From NCBI RefSeq assembly GCF_003072125.1, contig NZ_QCYH01000009.1:60866-124865 (forward strand): a stretch of DNA of 64,000 bases, given 5' to 3'. This stretch comes from Pelagivirga sediminicola. GTDB lineage: Bacteria > Pseudomonadota > Alphaproteobacteria > Rhodobacterales > Rhodobacteraceae. Numbering within the stretch: position 1 is the stretch's first letter; every line of letters starts with the position of its first letter. Positions 63,952 to 64,000 of the stretch are shown piece by piece. The translations under genes were made by a program, and so were the position numbers. The notes under the pieces were generated by a model that saw only the letters and a program-made list of their open reading frames with translations, was not told the DNA's origin and made no database searches.

Positions 63952-64000
63952 GCGGCGGCGTAAAACCAGGCCAGTGACGGGGCACCAAGCGCCATGGTGC

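Larger units (their letters stand above)
60724..64000 (-). mobile_element. Tn7-like transposon, one end, running off the window
   Basis: From just after pth to the window edge the GC content falls (about 53% in one sampled 60-nt line) and the content changes to transposition genes: tniB and tniA, both read toward pth. Three related 13-mers at 60738, 60834 and 60855 are candidate transposase-binding sites marking the end. tniQ/tnsD does not lie between tniB and this end. tnsA, cargo and the other end are outside the window. The exact terminal base is uncertain; 60724-60738 is the likely range (no clean TGT/ACA terminus could be picked). Confidence 0.7.

Noticed and set aside
60724..64000. CRISPR-associated transposon
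   Set aside because: No cas gene, repeat array or TniQ is visible in this part; the class cannot be claimed without the rest of the element.

Overview
The window is a chromosomal segment of an alphaproteobacterium, most likely a member of the Rhodobacteraceae (Roseobacter-type). The reasons are high GC coding sequence (one sampled 60-nt line is 70% GC), the family-typical order tlpA / argH / small lipoprotein / DUF2834 / lysA / TIGR02302, a complete mdh and sucCDAB/lpd TCA cluster with a two-lipoyl-domain SucB, ethylmalonyl-CoA pathway genes (mch and a malyl-CoA thioesterase), a PutA without a DNA-binding domain that sits divergent to a separate Lrp-type PutR, and very many ATGA/TGATG gene overlaps. 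The genus cannot be fixed from sequence reading alone.

Layout. 1-6.4 kb: start of valS, an HD-domain protein with a complete diiron-type ligand set, an orphan DUF2235 hydrolase, divergent metF/metR, a YdhR-like protein, an inositol-phosphatase-family enzyme, a GFA-family protein and a rhomboid protease. 6.4-11.1 kb: proline catabolism (putA/putR), a TPR protein and tRNA-Leu(UAA). 11.5-16.4 kb: an operon of three small membrane proteins with an APC permease, two small membrane-associated proteins and trigger factor. 16.4-25.7 kb: an SSS symporter with a 39-residue partner, metG, a frameshifted MFS transporter, a TIGR02186/TSUP pair, rimI-tsaB-NifU and a universal stress protein. 25.7-31.98 kb: an M3 peptidase, a ThiF/MoeB-like enzyme with membrane segments, dut, and the mch/DUF1737/nnrU/mcl2 cluster. 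32.2-44.6 kb: mdh, a glycosyltransferase-like gene, then sucC-sucD-sucA-sucB, three extra genes (one clearly low in GC) and lpd. 44.6-60.7 kb: PPOX protein, acyltransferase, ftsEX, zinc-ribbon protein, EamA transporter, TIGR02302, lysA, argH, tlpA, a lactate-dehydrogenase-family gene, DUF998, DUF421, rplY and pth. 60.7-64.0 kb: one end of a Tn7-like transposon (tniB, tniA) inserted just after pth and running off the window.

Functionally most of the window is central metabolism and housekeeping. 2-oxoglutarate dehydrogenase (sucA, sucB, lpd), succinyl-CoA synthetase and malate dehydrogenase form a TCA block. Mch and Mcl2 feed C5/C4 acyl-CoA intermediates into it, PutA feeds glutamate, and the LldD-type enzyme feeds a 2-oxoacid. 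The most notable observations are the following: the transposon end, with three related 13-mers and a tniB whose 3' end seems frameshifted through them; a low-GC gene of unknown function lodged between sucB and the next gene with no spare bases; twin 10-bp palindromes upstream of sucC; an APC permease operon with three small membrane proteins; an intergenic motif found five times; and a rhomboid start codon buried in a perfect 12-bp hairpin.
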